Counted from the stretch's first letter, positions 33,021-45,269 are shown. The stretch: DNA of 64,000 bases from Corylus avellana (GCF_901000735.1 NC_081544.1:26530095-26594094); one strand, 5' to 3'. Notes: generated by a model not told the origin, from the sequence alone. Numbers and translations are program-made.

Positions 33021-34226
33021 TGAAGTCAGTTGGACAAAGTGTGCACTATTATCGGAAAACGCATAATAGACATTGACAAGAATATTTGCAGTGATTTTAG
33101 CCTATATATTATTAGAAACAACTAGCCATAGAAGTCTTTAACTTCATTCTGAATCTTCACGGAAAAAGTTTTAAACAAGGACACATTCTTCAACACTTCT
33201 CAACATCTAGAACCACATACCATGATAAATTCCAAATCAAAAGGAAGCCTAAGCAATTAGGTCACAATGAATTTATAAGTGAGACACCGCTAACCACTAA
33301 AGTCCACATACCGTAAGCCGTTCACCTCACATAATCCACCAGTCCACCACACCTGAGTGAAGATCAGGAAGTTTATCACTTGAAATGCCTGGAATCAGCA
33401 AAATTTGAGTGTTGGCATGACCAGGCTGGAGAATGACCTGTTTCAGGTAAATCTGAGATTTCAACTGATCAAAGTCCTCAAATTCCATTCCACACTGAAC
33501 ACTTCCCCCCGCCCCCACGACGAAGCTCGTGTTCAGCCATGAGTGGACACTTTCTCTCCACTTTAGACCTCGCGCATCTCTCCTGTACAACACAAGGGCA
33601 AATACAGGAGGAAATGATTATGCCATCGTCAAAGTGTCAACTACCACTACGATTATCGCTACCCATTACGAAGTGATCAACCCAAGTGGTCATAGCTCCA
33701 CTGCTATTAGAAAAAAACCTCACTACACATCTCTGAGTTCCTACTTGTCAGACCAAATCATGCATATGTATCACCCCTGACTAAATTTCCTACAGCATCT
33801 ATTCTTGGCCAAAAAAAAAAAAAAAAAAACAGAACTAAACACTAACAAAATTGTAACAACAAAATACCCAAATGTAATCAAACCAACATTAATAAGGTTA
33901 TATAAGCTACCATAGCTTACTTAAACACTACGACAGAGGAGAAATCCAGATGAGCTAGTAGAGAATTATAGGCACGACAAATTTAAGACTACACTCAGAA
34001 GCAAATATTAAATAAGAGGAGCATCTAGTATGCCTCAAAATTACTACTTATTATAGACTAGCAAAATAGATACTGCAAACTACTGGGAAACAAGCAATCC
34101 AACCGGTCCCAATGCGTATTGACATCCAACTTGTGCCACTCCTGCTGCTTGGCACAGAAAACAATTTTGACCCTCATGGTCAAGAAACAAAGATCAAGAT
34201 CCAGTTGGACTTGTAGCCATCATTAA
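33021..34226 (-). other. 3' flank / probable 3' untranslated region of the hnRNP gene
   Basis: Unique-looking sequence without the foldback signatures common elsewhere. The part nearest the stop codon (about 33.9-34.23 kb) is probably the 3' UTR. The 88-codon minus-strand frame at 33327-33593 has no recognised domain; it could be a non-coding extension of the transcript or chance. Confidence 0.4.
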
Positions 34227-37200
34227 TTACTGTTGTTGAGGTCGGGCCTGAGCACTCCCATAACCACCATAGCCAACCTGCGCGCCATGAGGACCATTCA
34301 CCTGAGCACCATAATTTCCAGAAGTTTGAGATTGGTCAGATCTCCATGCTGCATTTCCATACCCTGGATTTCCATTTGCATCACCATAGCCACTTCCTAT
34401 GTAGCCACCACCACTACCTTGTAGTTCCGCCCCACCTGGACCACCAGCATTATTATTTGGGACACTCCCAGAACGCCCTCCAACTGCACCATACCCACCA
34501 GGATTCCCATAAGACCCATCAGTTCCACCATACCCACCATAGCCATAACCTTGATTCCCATACCCAGTGGCTCCACTGGGAGACTGCCCTGCAGGTGCTG
34601 ACCCTGGGCCACCACTAGCAGTACCAGTGCTGCCACTTGGAGCACCCCAAGCAGCAGTATTTCCATAACCCATGGCACCATATCCAGAGGGAGCTTGAGT
34701 GCTCCATGAACTTCTGGGAGCACCGGGTGGAACACTACCATAACCAGCATTAGGGACATTTGGGTTTCCGTATGCTGCACCAGCAGGTCCACCATACCCA
34801 GTATTGGCAGCACCATAACTACCATAACCGCCATAATTGATGCCATTACTGGCAGGACCATACCCATAACCAGGTGCGCTATACCCAGAGGAACCATAGG
34901 GAGTAAAACCACCTCCAGTACTCTGTGGCTGCATGTACCTATTGGAATCCATTCGACCATCATATGTATTTGGGTTGCCACCAGATGCCCCATAGCTCTG
35001 ATAACCACTACCAACTGCACCACCAACCCCCGCCCCACCACCCATAGAACGGTTACCCCCACCAGGATTTGCATCTTTAGGAAGAGCCCGCTTTACTTCC
35101 ACTTGCTTACCATTCAAATCATGAAAGTTTTTGTGTAAAACCTTATCAACAGCTTCTTCAGTGTCAAAGGTAATAAACCCAAACCCACGAGGTCGTCCAG
35201 TATTCTGGTCATACATGACTACTACATCGGTTACATGGCCATAAGACTCAAAATACTGACGGAATCCTTCTTCACTTAAAGTGGGAGGCAATCCTCCAAC
35301 GAATATCTTCTTGGTTCTGAAAGTTCCACCACCCCCATAGTTCCTGGAAGGATTAAGATTTCCAGCTTTGGCAGAAGTTTGTTGCTCCTCTCTTGATAAG
35401 GCCCTCTTAGCCTCAACCTGAAGAAACGAAAAACAAGCATTTACATTGTGATGTTGAAGTAAAGAACTTAGATACAAGTGTTAACATCAAATCATGAAAA
35501 AGGGCCACTTCAAGTATATACAAAGAATATCAAAACCTCGGATAACATTCCGAAATTTGCACACATGAGATGCCTAGAAATGAGAATGAAATACAACAGC
35601 CTCAGATAGCAACCACAAGGGTCATTATTTCCACCTTAATGTTTTAACAAATGACATAAACAGCCAGAACAATAAAGTAAAATAAAAGCCTGCTTTTAAA
35701 AGATATACATTAAGATAAATATTTTATTGGTTATAAATGTCTGATTAAAAGCTCAACTCGATATTTATGAACTTGCACAATCATATTTGAGTCCACTCTA
35801 AAAGCACCGGGCACTGTGACAAGGATGTTGTAATGGTTTGTAATGTTGTCAGATGGTAAAGGTACCTATGCTAAAACTCAAACTAAAACAATCTATGGGA
35901 TTGACTTGCTGCACGTAAGATGCCCACCAAACGCAGATACCTCACAAGTTCTTTTTTTAAAAAAATAGAATAGGGAAAAATAAGTGGTCCTGTTAGCTAG
36001 ATATCGCATCTTCAACAAACCTGCAAATAAAAGTACTTTCACACCCCATGGCACAAATTATTTGACTTCTCTAGACACCTGAACTCAATTATGGCTCATT
36101 ATAACTAACTTGGGCCAGATAAATGACTCAATTAGTATCTTTTTTTCACCATTCCATATTTCACTAACAAACAAGAAAAAGTACCAAAGCACAATACACA
36201 ACCAAATCCATCAGTTAACATTCAGCAAACATCAGTGGGATCTGTATTATGCAGGGCACAAGATGAATAACGACTTAAATATTTATCAATCAAACAGCAA
36301 TTATTAACCAATGAGTAATGCTATAAGTCCTCCTTATGTCCCTCTTGTGTCTCTCCAAAACTAATGTGGCTTTAACATCACCATTGGATTTGTGATAGAT
36401 CACTATTAGATTTTTTGATCCAATGATGATTTTAAAAGTCAAATCAGTTTTGGAGGGACACGTGAAGGACATTTAGCATTACTCATAACCAAGAGTTTGT
36501 GACTTTTATTTTCTCTGAAGTGTAGGGGAATTTGCACATTCTATTAAAATGACACTGGTTGTCTATTGTCCAGACAGCATAGCATGGCACAAAGTCACTC
36601 CTTAGTACAGATCAATAACAATTACTTCAAATCATATAGCTCCAATGATCAATAAGGTAATTTACAAACTTAGAAAAAAAAAATTACACTTTGGAAATCT
36701 TCCATGTTATTTAGTTTTCTTAAAAAAAATATAGTAAAGCACCTCGGCGGCAAGCTGTTTTCAGAACTTGTTCAAACAAGCTTAAAACAGAGTATATATG
36801 AAAGTAAGTGCATGGTATAATCCCTTGATCATCAAAAACAGTATTACTTCTACCTAAACCACAAAAGTTGCCTAAACAAACTGTAATCCCTTATTATAGG
36901 AGTTCAGTATAGAGTAATTACAATGTCGTTAAGGAAAAGTCAACCCTTAACCCCAACCAAAGATAAAGAAACTAACAAAAGAAAACATACCAACAATAAA
37001 GGTCAACTTAAGTTCCAAACCTACCAAAATTAAACCAACCCCATTAAAATTTATGGCAACATAACAGAACCCAGAAAGCCCAAAACATGAAATGCATGTA
37101 TACATAAGCATTTGTTAACACCCAGTAATAATTGAACCAAAATACAACATTTCTAAACAAATCTAAACTGAGAAACAGCATAACTCCATCAAAACAGAAC

Positions 37201-38277
37201 TCAGATAACAACACCTATATAAATTAAACTTGGAAAGAACAAAGCCCCATCAAAATTGAACTCTGAAAAACAAGACCTTTACAAGTTAAGCTCAGAAACA
37301 ACAAAACCCCAGGATCGACAATTATAGAAGCAGCAACACTATACAAAAACTAAACCATAATTCCCATAAAACAAAGCTAAAAAGAAAAAAGAAACAAATA
37401 ATAAGCATTTTTATGAAGAATTAACACCCAAAAAATAATTAAACTCAAAAACAACAGTCCGAAACAACATAAACCCATGAAAATAAAACGACAAACCCCA
37501 TCGAATTAAACTCATAAACAACAAAAAATCCCAAGAACAGCAGCATTAGAAGCAGAACAATAACCAAAAAAGAGAACGAGAAGGAACTTCTTAGTGGATT
37601 CCTCTTGTTCCTGTTTAGTCCCCTTATACCAACTAAACCTTAATTTCCTAATCAAAACATCAAAATAACAAAAATCATGGAACTCAAATTTACTCCACAA
37701 CAATAAGCAGCATGAGTAGCATAAATCAAACAGAATCACAATTTTCAAACCTCAAAAGAAAAATCTAAAAATCCAGAAGCCGAGAAATTACACAAACCCA
37801 GAAGCTCAAAAATAGAAAAAACAGCAAGAAGAACAAGCATCATTAGCAGCCTAAATTAAACTGAACCATAATAACCCAATAAGCACATAAAGATTCCAAA
37901 AACCCATAAGCTCAATCATAACAACAGCACCACGTTAATAAACTAACCCATCAATCCCAGTAACCTCAACATCAAAAAGAACAAAAACCCATTAACCAAA
38001 CAAATAAAACAAGCCCAAATAATGCGAGAATCTGAGAGAGCCCTCTCTCTCTCACCGTTCTGCCATCAATGGTGTGGGTGTCCTGGAGAACCCTATCGAG
38101 AATGGAAGGATCTGCAAAAACCACGAATCCGAATCCTCTGGGCCTCCCGGTGGTCTTTTCCCTCATCACCACTGTCTGCAAAACGTCCCCGTAGTTATCG
38201 AAGTACTCCTTCAGCTTCTCCTCCGTGGTCTCCCACGAAATCCCACCTATGAATAGCTTCCCCTGATCCGAATCCAT
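34227..38277 (-). CDS. Heterogeneous nuclear ribonucleoprotein 1-like, two RRMs and Gly/Tyr-rich tail
   Basis: Two exons: 38277-38056 (74 residues) and 35417-34227 (396 residues plus TAA), phase 0, giving 470 residues. RRM1 starts at residue 6 with RNP2 LFIGGI and RNP1 RGFGFVVF (47-54); the intron falls between DGRT and VEAKRAL, inside the last strand of RRM1. RRM2 spans about 110-187 with IFVGGL and RGFGFITF (151-158). From about 190 to the end the chain is a low-complexity Gly/Tyr/Ser/Asn domain rich in GYG repeats, ending PQQQ, as in prion-like hnRNP A/B proteins. Such proteins bind RNA in the nucleus and shuttle, acting in splicing, transport or stability. The start has MDSDQGKLFIGG directly before RRM1, typical of plant RNP1. 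The intron is 2.6 kb and carries a foldback MITE. The best plant match by memory is the RNP1 group. Confidence 0.93.
36313..36484. mobile_element. Foldback MITE in the hnRNP intron
   Basis: The 172-bp element runs from GAGTAATGCTATAAGTCC to its inverse GGACATTTAGCATTACTC. The flanks TTAACCAAT (left) and ATAACCAAG (right) agree at seven of nine positions, consistent with an aged 9-bp duplication. Its ends resemble those of the elements at 1644 and 46179 (GAG-AATGCT). Confidence 0.75.
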
Positions 38278-38450
38278 CGCTCTTTAGCTTCCTGGTTCCT
38301 CCCTCAACCTGTGAAACTACGAGTTTAGGAGCTCTCCTTCGAGGGCTTTTGGGTCGGGGATTTGGAAGAAAGGGTTTGTAGCCGTCTCGGGGTAACGAGA
38401 AAGAGCGAATGAGAGACAGAGGGGGGATTTTTGTGGTCAAGTACGGGGAA
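38278..38450 (-). promoter_or_regulatory. 5' untranslated / proximal promoter region of the hnRNP gene
   Basis: The sequence upstream of the ATG is markedly less AT-rich than its surroundings and free of repeats. On the coding strand it carries a CT-rich tract ('cctctgtctctcattcgctc'), usual in 5' leaders of constitutive plant genes. No clear TATA box was identified. Confidence 0.35.
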
Positions 38451-38529
38451 TAACGGGTATGCTGGGTAGAAAAGTAATGGGATTGGACGGTCGGGATTCG
38501 TTTGGATATGGGTAAGGCTTTGCTGGAGG

Positions 38530-39543
38530 AATTTTTTTTAGGGAAAGAACGCGGTTATTGACAAAAATCGTTAACCGTAACCGCTTTAACGATTATTAAA
38601 TTTTACTAATAGCAATTGTAACTGCATATTGCTTAGCGATTAGCTACTAACCTTCGAAACTGGGCGTTTTGGGCTTTTTGAGCTTTCTCAAGTTAAACAT
38701 ATAACCAATTTTCAATTTTGGGCTTTATTTTTGGATCACTATATCATTTTTACCTCATTTGTTTTTTTGCATTAAACTTATTGTATTCTAATTTATATGA
38801 ATATATTTACCTCATTTGTTTTTTTTGCCTTCAATTAATTTTTTTAAAAAAAAAAGCTTTTAAGTGTAAACAAATGGTTAAAAAAATTGTCATCGTTCAA
38901 AAATTTGTCATTAAAAAAAAAAAAAAAAACGAAGAACCGCACGTTCAGTTTTAAAAAATTGTCAACAAATTGTTAAAAAAAAATTTTTAAAAAAAAAAAT
39001 TGTTAAAAATTTGTTCAACAAATGGTACAATTTTTTTATTTTTTTTCAAAAAATGGTCGAAACATTGTTAAAAAAATACATTAATAATTTAATTGTGGTT
39101 ATAAGTAACACATTGTTGAATCCAATGTCAATTACTTAATTTGATATTATACGAATCACATTATCATTGTACATTAATAATATGATTCACTTTAATAAGT
39201 ATTTGAATTGTTATTGAATCATATGATTACGTATTGATCATATATATTTATATTATTCAATATGCATAATTGCATATATGTATAATGTATAATTATAATT
39301 TATAAATCGTATTAGTATGAACTTACATACTTAATTAACATATATGGACTTATAAGTACGAACTTGTTTGATGAGTTATATCAAATTATATATGTATAAT
39401 TTGTTATTATATAATCAAATGATTTAATGATCAATTGATCATGTAATATAATCATATAAATTATAGTAGTAATATATTAATACTCAAATTGTGATTTAAT
39501 TATCTCAAAAAAAAATTTTGATTTGATGATCAATTGATTATGT

Positions 39544-39575
<32 letters not shown>

Positions 39576-39725
39576 TTATTATAATTATAATTATAAAAAT
39601 ATATTATATAAAAAGGCGGTTAACGGTTACGGTTAGTAAACTCAATAACTACTAATCGCTAATCGCTAGGCAATTATAGCAGTTAAGCGGTTAGCGGGCG
39701 GTTAGAAAACCGTCCGCATTGACCC
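38530..39725. mobile_element. Probable non-autonomous transposon with GGTTAACGGT-rich ends
   Basis: The left part has 'aatcgttaaccgtaaccgc' and 'gcttagcgattagctactaa'. The right part has, inverted, 'gcggttaacggttacggtta' and 'tactaatcgctaatcgctag', ending 'aaccgtccgcattgacccct'. The interior shares AT-rich blocks with 31.2-31.8 kb and a TA run at about 39545-39571. No transposase is present. Exact ends and superfamily are unclear. Confidence 0.5.
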
Positions 39726-40985
39726 CTAACTTTTTGTCCATGTGGGACACTGTATATGGCTCTTTGTCATGTGATATGCACATGGAAGCTTGGATGGTAT
39801 GTTATGATTTTTTTTTTTTCTATTTAAATATGAGAAATTGGAGAGGGAAAATATTACAAATGAAGATCTTTGTCACTCTTAAAGCGAATAGAACTAAAAA
39901 AATGAGAAGTAAAAATGCTTCCGAAAACAATGTATGTTATGATTTATTGTTGTCTTTGGAAGGATGTTTCAGTTCAACTCTCCCCTCCCCAGTTTTGGTA
40001 CATTATACATGTCTATTGCTTTCAACAAGTTTTAGTGTATGTATTGCATAGTTTGCCTCAAAAACACATTAATGGAAATATTAATTTTATTTTATTTTTG
40101 TTATAGAGATGTTTTTACTATATTTGACTATTAAGATGATAAAAACAATAACCCATTTTGTAGTTCACTAGAAATATATTTCTTTTTTTTTTTTAATCAT
40201 ATTTTATAATTAAATTATTATTTTTTACAAGGGTTACTTCACCCTATGACAACATAATAAAATAAAAATAGAATAAAAGTATAATATATAACATTTCTCT
40301 TCACGAAATATACCAAACTAAAATATTTCAAACCAATCATACTATTTGCTGTTAACATAATTCCATGGTTTAGCAGCACCTATTTAATTTAAAAAATGAA
40401 AGTGGATTGAATTGCATATGCCTTGTTATGACAACTTGATTAAGGTTATGTTGAAGCGTTTTATGGTCCAAAAATTTGCTATCCAGTGATTTTTTTCCAT
40501 GGTTGAGCTATGAGAGGACTTTTTGTACGGCAATAGTGTTCCTGCAAAATAATTGCAAGGTCAGAGGGTCTCCGGTTGGGGCCGAAGACTCTCCGATGCT
40601 TAAGTTAGCTTCTTTGTTTGTAAATAAGAAATACAATGAAAATCTACCTCTAGTGTCTATTAATCAGTATGTGTTGAGTGAGGTCTGCAATAAATGAGGA
40701 GAGATGATTGTCAAAGAGAGAGAGAGAGAGAGAGAGACGTGAGTGACATTTAAAGAGGGAGACATGAGTCTCCTGGAGTCTCTTGCAAAAGGAGCCGTAG
40801 GGGAGGGAGAAAAGAGCCCTTAGAAAATGTCTCCATTTTTCCTTTTATTCTCATGTGCAAAAAATGGTATGCACACGTATCACAAGGTGAGTGAATACTG
40901 GCATATTATAAATAAGTATATGTAAGAGGAGCCAATGGTGAGATATTTTATTCCCTAACAGGTTATAAAATCTTATATGTTTTTT
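39726..40985. other. Gene-free interval
   Basis: It contains an AG microsatellite near 40714-40736. A short open stretch at 40476-40697 reads through 'aaggtcagagggtctccggt' without family resemblance. Nothing in it can be supported as a gene. Confidence 0.45.
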
Positions 40986-40989
40986 GAGA

Positions 40990-41405
40990 AAATTACAGTT
41001 TACCCCTCAAAGTTGACAGCGTTATTCAATTCGAACACCAAAGTTTTAATTTTTGCAATTCACCCCCCAAAGTTTCAAATTTTTGCAATTTGACCAATTT
41101 TATCCAAAACTTCTCATATTGCCGCTAATTTTTATTTTTTTATTTTTTATAAAAAATTTTAAAAAAAATTCGGGGTGGCCGTAGCCATCCCTTTGGTCAT
41201 CTGATCATTTTTGTACCCCCAAATTTGTTTTCGTTTTCATAAAAAATAAAAAATAAAAAATAAGGGGCAATATGGAAATTTTGGGATAATATTGGTCGAA
41301 TTGAAAAAAATTAAAACTTTATGGGGGTGGATTGTAAAAATTGAAACTTTGATGTTCGAATTGAAAAACGCTGTCAACTTTGGAGGGGTAAACTGTAATT
41401 TTTCC
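40990..41405. mobile_element. Mutator-like foldback element
   Basis: The left arm reads AAATTACAGTTTACCCCTC followed by 'aaagttgacagcgtt'. The right arm is its inverse, 'aacgctgtcaactttgg' then 'aggggtaaactgtaattttt'. The centre has 'ggggtggccgtagccatccc'. Clean target-site duplications were not found by eye. It belongs to the same general class as the elements at 3588 and 11007. Confidence 0.7.
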
Positions 41406-41689
41406 ATTTTTTTATGTTATGTCAACAAGAAAGAAGAGAAGTATATTGAAAATCTTGACACCATTTCTTTCCTGGAATTTTAACCATTCACCAAACTTGA
41501 GATACCCAAAAAAAAAAAAAAACAAAAACAAAAACAAAAACAAAAAAACAAAATATTGTCGTTGAATATTTCTTTCCTCGGGCTTGGCCCTCCTATAGCC
41601 TCCCAAAATTTTCAATTAAAGTTATCGTTTCAAATGTCTTGGTTCTTTAAAGTATTTGCTCCGATTAATCCTCAGCCTCTAAGCTATGG

Positions 41690-42207
41690 AATTGGATTCT
41701 TTTCGGTCCATTTTGGATCGGAGAGGATTCAGTTCATGGGCAGGATCTCTTTAAAAAAATCCAACGATCACATCGATGCCACGTGCCCTACTAAATAAAT
41801 AATAATAAAATATTATTTAACGTTTTTTTTTAAAATAATATATATATTTTGATTTAGCCCTTAGAGGTGGCTTATGGGGGTGGCTTAAGGGCTGGCTGGG
41901 GGTGGCCAAGGGCCAAATCAATTTTTTTTTTTTTCTTATTTGGCCCCGACCACCCCCAGTTTGGGGTGGCCGAAGCCACTCCCATGCCAAGCGGTGGCCC
42001 TTGGCGGTGGTTCAGCCACCATCAAGGGCCAAACAAAAATAAAATTACATTTTTTTATTATTATTTTTTTAAAAAGTTATATAATATTTTATTATTTTCT
42101 ATTTAGTGAAACACGTGGCATCGTTGTGGTCGTTGCATCTCTTTAAAGAGATCCTGATCATCAACTAAATCCTCTCTAGTCTATTTTAGATTGGAAATGA
42201 TCCAGTG
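41690..42207. mobile_element. Long foldback element with GGTGGCC core
   Basis: The arms of about 130 bp pair ('ggatctctttaaaa', 'gatgccacgtg', 'ctactaaataaataataata' against their complements on the right, 'gtggcatcgttgtgg' and 'aaagagatcctgatcatcaa'). The core consists of repeated GGGGTGGCC/GGCCACCCC hairpins. The CACGTG-like 'ccacgtg' lies in both arms. Confidence 0.65.
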
Positions 42208-42719
42208 CCCTATACTATATAGGTATCCATAAAAGATGTTATTTAATGTAGCAAATGTGTGCTTTTCTTGCTTTAAATTTGTTGGGATGTTTTGGGGATT
42301 GTGACGTGCGGGAGGCGTTTGATTGATGACAAGATGCTAATTTGGTCATAGTGATTAAACTTGACCCGGACAATTGAAAATGAGTAATGTTACATACTAC
42401 ACAAACATCTCATAAATATTTAACAAAATTGACGTGACAAAATCTAGTAACTATTTGATATATATAATTTTTTTTTTTTTTTTAACAAAGATTATTAGAC
42501 CTTGCACTTCAAAATCAAAAAGAGGCCTGGGCTTTCATAGAAAGCTAGGGTCCAAGCCATACAGGCCCAATATAATATGTGCAACTCTACTTATCTTTCA
42601 GACTCTCATGGCCCATCATTCCTCTTCGTGGTTTCGGCCACCCAAGACATCATTCGAAAAGGCCTTTCTTTTAAGGTGAACAATGGGCTAATCAATCAGT
42701 ACACCAGAAGACCCATGGA

Positions 42720-43014
42720 TAGGGGTGTTTGTTAAACACCACCGAACACACAACTCCCCTAAATACTATTCATCTCATTTTTTCAAAAAAATTAACATAA
42801 AAACATTCTCACTTTTTATATTACATAATTCATTTTTTATATCACATTTTTTACATTTTACTGTTATTCAAATAAAAAAATCACTACAAAACAAAAAAAT
42901 TTCACTTTTTAATACTACTTTTTCTCTTTTCTATACCAATTATTATTATTATTATTTTTATTTAAAATGAATGAACATTGGCTTGTTGTCCATGTTGTTT
43001 AACAAATAGGGCCT
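42720..43014. mobile_element. Candidate MITE
   Basis: The ends read AGGGGTGTTTGTTAAACA and, inverted, AGGCCCTATTTGTTAAACA, an imperfect terminal inverted repeat. The interior is pure AT-rich low-complexity DNA. The target-site duplication is unclear. Confidence 0.5.
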
Positions 43015-43416
43015 AACTTTCGACACTGTAACTCTTCTCCATCCTTATCTTGGCCGTTCAATTGCTCAAAATTGACCATCAATGGTTCAATGGCCTCAAG
43101 GTAATTTTTATATTGTTAAATAAACACTAGAACATAGATTTGACCATCAGTAGCTCAATGACCTATAATGAGAATTTTCTTTCTTGATTAATGTAAACTA
43201 TGTTGAGTCACACTCATGTTCTGATTGGAGTTCAACTGGGTTTGAGAAAATTCTCACAATCTAGACACCTTCTATCATTCAGTTTCCAATAGACAAGTGG
43301 TACTTTATAGTCATGTTCAAATGGAGTAGTCACTCCATCAACCCCTCCCGCCTTTTTTAGAAAAAGATAAATTTGGTCAAGATTGGTAAGAACAAGTAGA
43401 AATAACCCTCTTCTTG

Positions 43417-43447
<31 letters not shown>

Positions 43448-43508
43448 CTGCAAATTGGGTACTTATTTATTTATTTATTCTAAGGTAAATTTTAAACACA
43501 TCCAACCA
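43015..43508. other. Gene-free interval
   Basis: AT-rich DNA with a poly-A run at 43419-43445 and 'tatttatttatttattc' after it. No gene was found. Confidence 0.45.
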
Positions 43509-43868
43509 TCATCCATAATTTGAGCCGTTCAATTGCTCGATCCACCAATGGCATAATAACTTGTTAAAAACGAAGGATAAGGATTCAACCTTTCTCGGTG
43601 TGAGATTTATGAAATAAGATTTTTCTAAAAACTTGTCAAAAAAGAAAAAGAAAAAGAAAGGAAAGATAAAGCTGGAGTCAAAAGTTGAGTACCGTTGTTG
43701 TGTTCCATTGAAATCTTTTGCACTGAAGCATTGAAAGGTTGTGGCTCCAACTTGTTTCAAAGATGCATAAAGTAGATCGTTGGCTGGCCTTCCATAAATT
43801 CCCACAACCCAAAAGAACAAGAGAAGAAATAAAGGACAAAAGTATTTTAGAGCCGCATTTGTTGCCAT
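43509..43868 (-). CDS. Candidate small secreted protein or first exon of an unrecognised gene
   Basis: From the ATG at 43868 (context TGCATGGC) the frame reads a convincing signal peptide, MATNAALKYFCPLFLLLFFWVVGIYG, then RPANDLLYASLKQVGATTFQCFSAKDFNGTQQR. After this the frame runs into low-complexity phenylalanine-rich sequence that looks like an intron; a possible donor is GTACTC right after CAACG. No downstream exon was identified. It points away from the gene at 44117, with about 250 bp between the two starts, so a shared divergent promoter is possible. I do not recognise the family. It may be a fragment; the signal peptide is the main support. Confidence 0.3.
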   Translation of the reverse strand: MATNAALKYFCPLFLLLFFWVVGIYGRPANDLLYASLKQVGATTFQCFSAKDFNGTQQRYSTFDSSFIFPFFFFFFFDKFLEKSYFINLTPRKVESLSFVFNKLLCHWWIEQLNGSNYG

Positions 43869-44009
43869 GCAGATCTCAGACAAAGCTGATTTCCTCCCTC
43901 CTCTTTTATGAAAAACTCGTGCGCCCACCCACCAAACCCATCATCATTATAGTCCAACGTTACTATTTTCAAAAACCCGTTGGAGCCAATTACATTTTAA
44001 ATATCAATC

Positions 44010-44038
44010 ACCTTCTATCTCTCTCTCTCTCTCTCTCC
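44010..44038. repeat. (CT)n microsatellite in the leader of the next gene
   Basis: A CT dinucleotide run about 80 bases before the ATG at 44117. CT tracts are common in plant 5' leaders and core promoters. Confidence 0.85.
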
Positions 44039-44116
44039 GCCTGCATTTCAGCCACTCAAATCATGAAGGCCCTCACTACTCCTCACTCTTTCTGAATTCA
44101 GATCAGGAAAGTTGTA

Positions 44117-45269
44117 ATGGGTTGCTTTCTTGGGTGTTTTGGCTTTTCCAAGAAGCGGAGGCGACGAAAACCTTCCGATAAGGTTCTAGCTGGAGACCAG
44201 GTAAACAAACTCATCTTTAAACTTCCATCTTATATATATATATATATATAAATTTTAGTTTTTTGTTTAGCAAGTATGTCGTTTGCATTTTGTTGCAGAA
44301 AAATGGAAGTTATGTGCCTTTAGATTCCTCTGTGCCCGAAAATCTTGACGTCACAGAAGACCCCATTTGCTCATACTCTGAGTCAAGGTAATTAGACATT
44401 GCTTAATGGGCTTGATCTCTCTTTCTCTCCCCCTCTATCATTTGTGATATATGTTAGATACTACTGTATTTACTCTGTTGTTTCTTAGAGACAAGCCTAA
44501 GGGGCGGCCAAGCTTCAAAATCAGAAAAAAAGTTAGCTTTAATTTAGATGTTCAGACGTATGAGCCAATTCCGACAGATTATAATCTTTTGGAGAGCGAT
44601 GAGGAGGAAGAAAAGGAAAAGAAATGCGAAGAAGCAGCCAAAGGAGGCCTAATTGCCTCGTTTACTCGGGGGAAATCAGCAGAAATGAAAATGGGCTCGT
44701 ACCCCTCAAATTATAGGTACCAAAATTGCAGAGACAGCTATGATGAGGAAAACGAAATAGCATATGAGGAAATTGATCTGGATGATGATGATGATGATTA
44801 TGACGATGACATTGATGACGACGAATTCTACGGAGACAATGATATTCTTCCTGATCAAAGCCAAGAAGATGTTTCTTGGCAGTTGGTGTCTGCAAATATG
44901 GAATCACAGAAGATAGTTTCTTTGACTCAGTTGACTAGGAATAAAACCACCAATGAAGTGGCCCCTTGTGCTTCAAGCGTCAGAGAATGGAAGTCGCATG
45001 AATTGCATCAGAATGTTCGAGATAGGAGCCAATATGTGCATTCTGTGCTGAACCCAATAGAAAATCTCACCCAATGGAAAGCAGTCAAAGCAAGAGCAGC
45101 AGCACCGGAGTACCAGAGGAAGGAAAACATAGAGTTCAAGAAAACACGACCCATCATAGATCCATTGCCTTTTTCAAATCTCAGTCAGTCCAAGCCTCTA
45201 ATGCAAGAAATTGCTGTTGATAGCAGCCTTTCAAACTGGTTGGTTTTACCAATGTCCAATAGGTCTTGA
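44117..45269 (+). CDS. Plant-specific acidic protein with N-terminal MGC lipidation motif
   Basis: Three exons, 44117-44200, 44299-44387 and 44489-45269, join in frame to 317 residues. The N-terminus MGCFLGCFG fits N-myristoylation at Gly2 with palmitoylation at Cys3/Cys7 and is followed by a basic run KKRRRRK (12-18), together a plasma-membrane anchor pattern. Residues 70-81 hold RKKVSFNLDVQTYE; KVSF matches the RVxF form used to dock protein phosphatase 1. An acidic stretch of nearly unbroken Asp/Glu lies at about 151-170. The rest is polar and probably disordered, and I see no enzyme domain. Plant genomes carry other uncharacterised proteins with MGCFxGCFG and KKVxF...TYE motifs; function unknown. 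The intron positions, CT-rich leader and clean frames make it a real gene. The chain ends SNWLVLPMSNRS. Confidence 0.85.

Noticed and set aside
33327..33593. 88-codon minus-strand frame downstream of hnRNP
   Set aside because: It has no domain or homologue I recognise; it is more likely part of 3' untranslated or intergenic sequence.
34397..35074. 225-codon minus-strand open frame overlapping the hnRNP exon
   Set aside because: It is another frame of the Gly/Tyr-rich repeat sequence of the hnRNP tail; the low-complexity codons keep alternative frames open. The RRM-containing frame is clearly the real one.
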